A stretch of 64,000 bases of DNA from Rhexocercosporidium sp. MPI-PUGE-AT-0058 (lineage: Eukaryota; Ascomycota; Leotiomycetes; Helotiales), in assembly GCA_020746875.1 (NCBI GenBank), contig JAGTJL010000023.1, positions 620,001 through 684,000 of the forward strand. The letters are read 5' to 3'. The notes beneath the pieces are model-generated. The model did not search any database and was not told where the DNA came from. It was given only the letters and a program-made list of their open reading frames with translations. The number at the start of each line of letters is the position of its first letter. The stretch's first letter is position 1. Below, in pieces: positions 59,429 through 64,000 of this stretch. Position numbers and translations under genes: made by a program.

Positions 59429-60928
59429 ATGGCCAAATCCAAGAACAAACGAAAGCAGCAGGGTCTGCCAGCTGATGGACCAGCAAAGAAGATAAAGTCC
59501 ACGAATACAATCACTCCGCCACCAGAGAAAGGGCCGCTCGAACCCAAAACCATTCAAAGTGTTGGCTTGACCGAAGATGATCTCGAACTGGCAATCGATA
59601 CTCTGACGACTCTGGCCAAGAATCCAAATGTGATCAAATCGAAAGCATCCAAAGATCTGCGGACAGCTGTATACGAGTTCCGCAATGCTTGCACCACGGG
59701 TTTCAACGCTGCGGTTGATACGAATCTCACTGCCCGAATCAGCGGCGCACTAGCAGATGGAGGTTACACAGAGGCACGAATTCTTTTGGCAGAAATGCGA
59801 ATTAGAGGGCAAACACCAAAGCTGGGGGCTCTGTGTCGTTGGGTCCGAGATCTGGATGTTGTTAGTGGATTGGCAGAACAACTGGCTGGGGATAAGAGAT
59901 CAACCAAGGAAGGAGAGTTGTTGGTAGTTTTGGATGCTATACTTCGTCTTACTGGACCGACAGACTATACAACAGATGGGCAGAGTGTCGATAGTCCAAT
60001 TATCCCAAGAGAAGCATGGGATTTGAGGGGTGGTAGAGCGCGAAGGAATGTCTACAACAGTGTTTTAGATCGGAGCATCTTCACTTCTCTTCCTAGCAAC
60101 CTCAAATCACTATTCCGAATAATCGAAACAACTCCAGGCCTTCAACGAAAACCAGCAAACCTCCATCCAGCAATTCTTCATGCCTCGAAAGACGATGCTA
60201 TCCTTTTGACTTCAAATCCACCGAAATCAACACACTACAAACACCCAATTATCCCCAATCTACACCTTCTCAAGGATATTCTGTCACCGTCCGAGTGCGA
60301 ACAGATTATCGGTGCTGCCGAGTTGATAGGATTCACACCTGATGCTCCAATTCGTGCAGAGGGAGAAGAGAGCAGTATCTTGGCACACAACTTCTACTGG
60401 GTCGTGGACAACGCCTTCTGCAACAAGCTTTGGGATAGAGTATCACCATTCGTACCTACGAATGTTGGGGGCAAGAAAGTAAGAGGGTTGAATAGGAGAT
60501 TCAGAGTGTACAGATACGTTCCCGGTGCAGAATACAGAGCTCATATTGGTAAGTCTCATTCGCCAGCTTCAACTTTACCACTAACAAGTTTAGACGGTGC
60601 ATGGCCTCCATCTGGGATCAATCCCTTAACCGATGCTTACATCTACGACTCTTCTCCTCCAGGAGCAAAACAGTCGTCCCTCTTCACCTTCCTCATATAT
60701 CTCAGCGACGAATTCGAAGGTGGGGAGACCACGTTCTTCCTACCTAGTGCGAGAGAAGGAAGCATGAATGCATATCCCGTCAAGCCTATCCAAGGAAGCA
60801 TTGCATTATTTCCCCACGGCGAGACAGAAGGAAGTCTGTTACATGAAGGTACGGGCGTTCGAAAAGGACCGATGCCCTCGGCAAAGTATGTCATCCGTAC
60901 AGATGTCCTGTACGATGTTGATACGTAG
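59429..60928 (+). CDS. 2OG-Fe(II) oxygenase, prolyl 4-hydroxylase-like
   Basis: Exons 59429-60548 and 60594-60928 give 484 residues. The start MAKSKNKRKQQ was chosen because the preceding 58 codons look like leader; the N-terminus is Lys-rich. Residues about 50-230 are helical and unrecognised. The C-terminal half is a P4Hc domain: SPSECEQIIGAAELIGF, then RFRVYRYVPGAEYRAHIDG with the metal-binding HxD pair (His-Ile-Asp). Next come LFTFLIYLSDEFEGGETTFF, the distal His in SLLHEGTGV and the 2-oxoglutarate-binding basic residue in GPMPSAKYVIRTDVLY. No signal peptide, so intracellular; the substrate is unknown. The 45-bp intron (60549-60593) lies inside the HxD motif, has a CTAAC branch site, contains no stop and is a multiple of three, so the unspliced message stays open. 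Confidence 0.88.
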   Translation: MAKSKNKRKQQGLPADGPAKKIKSTNTITPPPEKGPLEPKTIQSVGLTEDDLELAIDTLTTLAKNPNVIKSKASKDLRTAVYEFRNACTTGFNAAVDTNLTARISGALADGGYTEARILLAEMRIRGQTPKLGALCRWVRDLDVVSGLAEQLAGDKRSTKEGELLVVLDAILRLTGPTDYTTDGQSVDSPIIPREAWDLRGGRARRNVYNSVLDRSIFTSLPSNLKSLFRIIETTPGLQRKPANLHPAILHASKDDAILLTSNPPKSTHYKHPIIPNLHLLKDILSPSECEQIIGAAELIGFTPDAPIRAEGEESSILAHNFYWVVDNAFCNKLWDRVSPFVPTNVGGKKVRGLNRRFRVYRYVPGAEYRAHIGKSHSPASTLPLTSLDGAWPPSGINPLTDAYIYDSSPPGAKQSSLFTFLIYLSDEFEGGETTFFLPSAREGSMNAYPVKPIQGSIALFPHGETEGSLLHEGTGVRKGPMPSAKYVIRTDVLYDVDT

Positions 60929-61648
60929 AAATTTAATATCTTGAAGCAACCTGTGAGTATTTTCTGTTCCAGACGAACGAAATAAGGTGGGTAATTCGTC
61001 TACGCAAAATTCATTACCATTCAAAATTCATTACCATTCAAACTTTTTTCCCTGAATCATCATACCCCATCCTCAACGGATGGATGTTCGGCCCGACCTC
61101 ATCCTAGCATTTCCGATCCATTTAGGATAAACCCTCAAGCTCGGTACAACGACCCCATCACCGCAAATCTCCAACTGCACCCCTCATTTCCACGCATCAA
61201 CACCAAACAATGGCGGGGTACTCACGCATACCAAGCCTCAATTCATCAAGATCGTACTGTCTCGTGGTCAGTGGCTTCCTCCCTACAATTCTATGCCCTT
61301 CCGCCAGCCGGATCTGTCGAACCTGGTGATCAGCCACCGATGCTGATCGAGGTCCCTCTCTCCTCCCATTGGAGGCATTCGTTCTTTTTGTCCAAAGTGT
61401 CAAGACCCTTGGCTCGGTTCTAGCATGAAAACGAAGGGGTTCCTTGCTCTTGTCCCTCGCGCGATGTACCTTCGGGCATATTATACATCGATCCAGATTA
61501 ACGACGAGCACTACCGGAGGGAGGTACCCGCGTTTCGTTCCTTGGAAGTATTTATCTTGACCCCGGGTACCTCTCTCATTTCTCTCTCTGATCTCTTCTC
61601 TCATCTCTTCACCACAATTTCTTACTTTCTCACCATTTTGTTTTCAAA
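60929..61648. other. Promoter region of the GH3 gene
   Basis: No gene seen. A short exact direct repeat (CAAAATTCATTACCATT) occurs twice at about 61006-61039. The last 100 bp is a CT-rich tract (CTCTCATTTCTCTC...) ending at AAAATG, typical of strongly expressed fungal genes. Confidence 0.5.
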
Positions 61649-64000
61649 ATGAAGCTCTTTCCCCTCTCCTTCCTAGCACTAGCTACCTCTATTCAAGCCG
61701 CCCCAGGCGATGGCGACTGGGCAGCCGCATACACCAAAGCCAAAACAGCACTGGCTAAGTTGTCAACTGCGAACAAAGTATCTATGGTGACGGGGAAAGG
61801 ATGGATGAAGGGCCCTTGTGTGGGAAACGTTGGTGGTGTCGCTGCAATTGGCTTTCCGGACTTGTGTTTGCAGGATGGTCCGCTGGGGTATGTTGCTTCA
61901 CTTGGATAAAAGTCTCTTGAATGAAGTGGCTGATAGGTGAAGCGTCCGGTATGCACAGCAGGTTACTGCGTTCCCGGCAGGTATCATGACGGGTGCTACG
62001 TGGGATACATCGCTCTTCTATGCGTTGGGCAATGCTCTTGGTACGCTATTCTTTGGGAGAGACGCAATCGACAGGCATTAACTGTACCATGTAGGAGCCG
62101 AAGCCAAAGCCCTGGGAGTCCACGTTCAACTCGGACCAGTGGCAGGACCTTTGGGCAAGATCCCCACTGTAAGTCTAAAACCACAGTGTATGAAGCCAAT
62201 GCTGAAGATATACAGGGAGGTCGGAATTGGGAAGGTTTCTCGAATGATCCGTATTTGTCGGGTGTGGCTATGGCGAATGTATGTCAAGCTCTCCCCGCGA
62301 TATCTTTTTCCAAGTCTAAATATAAGTCAGTCGATCAGCGGTATGCAAGCAGCTGGTGTCCAAGCCTGTGCAAAACATTATTGTCAGTCACTCCCCTGCA
62401 ACTTGTCCAGTTCATCAATCTCATAGTTTTAAAGTGGGCAACGAACAAGAACGTCTCCGCGATACTCAGAGCGCCAACATTGACGACCGGACAACCCATG
62501 AGGTTCACCACAACCCATCCAGCACTCGGATTCATCGCTAATACCGCACAGTTATACCTCTGGCCCTTTGCTGAAGCAGTCCGAGCGAACGTTTCTTCAG
62601 TCATGTGTTCTTACAACAAGTTGAATACCACATGGGCATGTGAGAGCAAGGCTCTACTTACAGACCTACTGAAAAATGAACTTGACTTCCAAGGTTACGT
62701 TGTGAGTGGTAAGTAGTACCTTCGTTCTTTCAAAACCAAACAATCATGTTTTGATACTCGAAATTCAGATTGGAACGCTCAACACACAACGGCTGGGAGT
62801 GCAAACGCTGGGATGGTAAGACTTCCCCCACCCCAACTCCTGAATTCGGAACTCACACAGCCAGGACATGTCAATGCCAGGCGACAATTTCGGCGACAAC
62901 AAATTTCTCTGGGGTACCGCCCTCACAAACGCTCTCTCGTCAAACCAAGTCCCCATGTCCCGTCTCGACGACATGGTGACCCGTATCCTCGCGGCCTGGT
63001 ACCTCGTCGGACAGGATAACAACTACCCAAAAGTCTCTGGATGGACATCCTGGAATGGCGGAAAAGGTGGACCAAACGTCCAGAGTGATCATAAGAATAT
63101 TGCGAGGAAAATTGCGAGAGATGGGATTGTTCTCCTGAAGAATACGGGGAATGCCCTTCCGTTGAAGAAACCAGCATCTTTGGCTGTCGTAGGATATGAT
63201 TCTATTGTCAATCCGAGGGGAGCAAATGCGTGTGTGGATCGTGGATGTAACGAGGGGACATTGGCGATGGTATTCATTCATTTGAAAACATTCATTTGGA
63301 ATGAGGAGCTGACACGCATTAGGGATGGGGTTCCGGCACTGCCGATTTCCCTGTAAGTGATACAAAGCTAAGCGAGTAATAACAAAACGATTGAACTGAC
63401 GAATGCCAGTATCTTATCTCGCCACTTGACGCCATCAAAGCACAAGCATCAAAAGACGGCACGACAGTAACATCATCCCCCAACGACACACCCTCATCAG
63501 CAGCCTCAGCAGCAAGCTCCGCAGCCACAGCTTTAGTATTCATAAACTCCGACGCAGGAGAAGGCTACATCACCGTTCGTGTCTCCCCTTACCTTTCAAC
63601 CTTAAACCCGCATCATCCACTGACAAACTACTTACTCGCAGGTCGAAGGCAACGCAGGCGACAGAATCAACCTCGACCCCTGGCACAATGGCAACGCACT
63701 CGTCTCCGCCGTCGCCGCCATCAACAAGAAAACCATCGTGGTAATCCACTCCGTCGGCCCCCTAATCCTCGAGTCTATCCTCTCCTCCCCCAACGTCATC
63801 GCTGTAGTGTGGGCCGGCATCCCTGGCCAGGAATCCGGAAACGCCCTCGTCGACATCCTCTATGGGTCTACCTCTCCCTCTGGTAAACTGCCTTACACTA
63901 TCGCCCAGCAAGCAAGCGATTACGGCACCGCAGTCATCAATGGCGATGATAGTTACCCTGAGGGCTTGTTCATCGACTACAGGCGTTTCGATAAGAATGG
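61649..64000 (+). CDS. Secreted GH3 beta-glucosidase, 5' part (runs off the window)
   Basis: Twelve exons can be placed: 61649-61887, 61943-62040, 62095-62168, 62216-62278, 62331-62382, 62435-62502, 62552-62708, 62769-62815, 62865-63269, 63323-63352, 63410-63574, 63642 onward. The signal peptide is MKLFPLSFLALATSIQA. GH3 N-terminal barrel landmarks follow in order: CLQDGPLG, TAFPAGIMTGATWD, GRNWEGFSNDP, CAKHY, EQERLRD, SSVMCSYNKLN and VVSDW with the nucleophile Asp. The C-terminal GH3 sandwich begins with IARDGIVLLKN. Members hydrolyse cellobiose and other beta-glucosides outside the cell during plant cell wall breakdown. At least eleven introns, some with weak donors (GTCAGT at 62383, GTTCAC at 62503), is dense for this family. 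The end of the gene is beyond 64000. Confidence 0.9.

Noticed and set aside
1..64000. CRISPR arrays, tRNA or rRNA genes
   Set aside because: No regularly spaced repeats and no cloverleaf or rRNA-like sequence was recognised on reading; small tRNAs could still be missed without a scan.

Overview
The window is nuclear DNA of a filamentous ascomycete (Pezizomycotina). Genes carry many short GT-AG introns (about 44-120 bp), and the set includes a Zn2Cys6 regulator, a HET-domain gene remnant and a secreted GH3 enzyme. A leotiomycete would fit, but that is a low-confidence guess. The sequence falls into two compartments that meet abruptly near 33.27 kb.

Left compartment (1-33.27 kb): an AT-rich transposon graveyard with the marks of repeat-induced point mutation (RIP): TpA-rich DNA, TGG turned into TAG/TAA, and TG/CA lost between paired LTRs. 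It holds a Ty1/copia element (347-8629; 189-bp LTRs, AGTTA target duplication, minus strand); a decayed Ulp1-like cysteine protease gene (9210-9776); a HET-NACHT type heterokaryon-incompatibility pseudogene (10494 to about 13590) split inside its HET domain by a pogo/Fot1 DNA transposon (10717-12541; 54-bp inverted repeats); a large Ty3/gypsy element (16661-29431; 281-bp LTRs, minus strand) carrying a nested, largely unmutated 185-bp solo LTR (27281-27465, CTTAA duplication); and a hAT transposase remnant (about 31480-32729). A 36-bp perfect palindrome and a 5'-truncated phosphotransferase gene mark the edge.

Right compartment (33.3-64 kb): gene-dense, balanced composition, mostly housekeeping or broadly conserved genes with exon structures that could be read directly. 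In order: a Zn2Cys6 transcription factor (+) tail to tail with a short-chain dehydrogenase (-); a head-to-head pair of F-box proteins, the second with ankyrin repeats; a syntaxin-6/Tlg1-type SNARE (-); a BCS1-like AAA ATPase (+) with a reading-frame break; the PP2A B56 subunit Rts1 (-) divergent from a TFIIIC Tau95-type subunit (+); a receptor-L-domain membrane protein (-) divergent from a 2OG-Fe(II) prolyl-4-hydroxylase-like protein (+); and a secreted GH3 beta-glucosidase (+) that runs off the right end.

The most notable items are the layered transposon history (HET-NACHT gene hit by pogo, then RIP), the fresh-looking solo LTR inside a heavily mutated element, a stopless 45-bp intron that cuts the metal-binding HxD motif of the hydroxylase, and a frame break at a C7 run in the BCS1-like gene. 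I did not find a clearly new multigene system.
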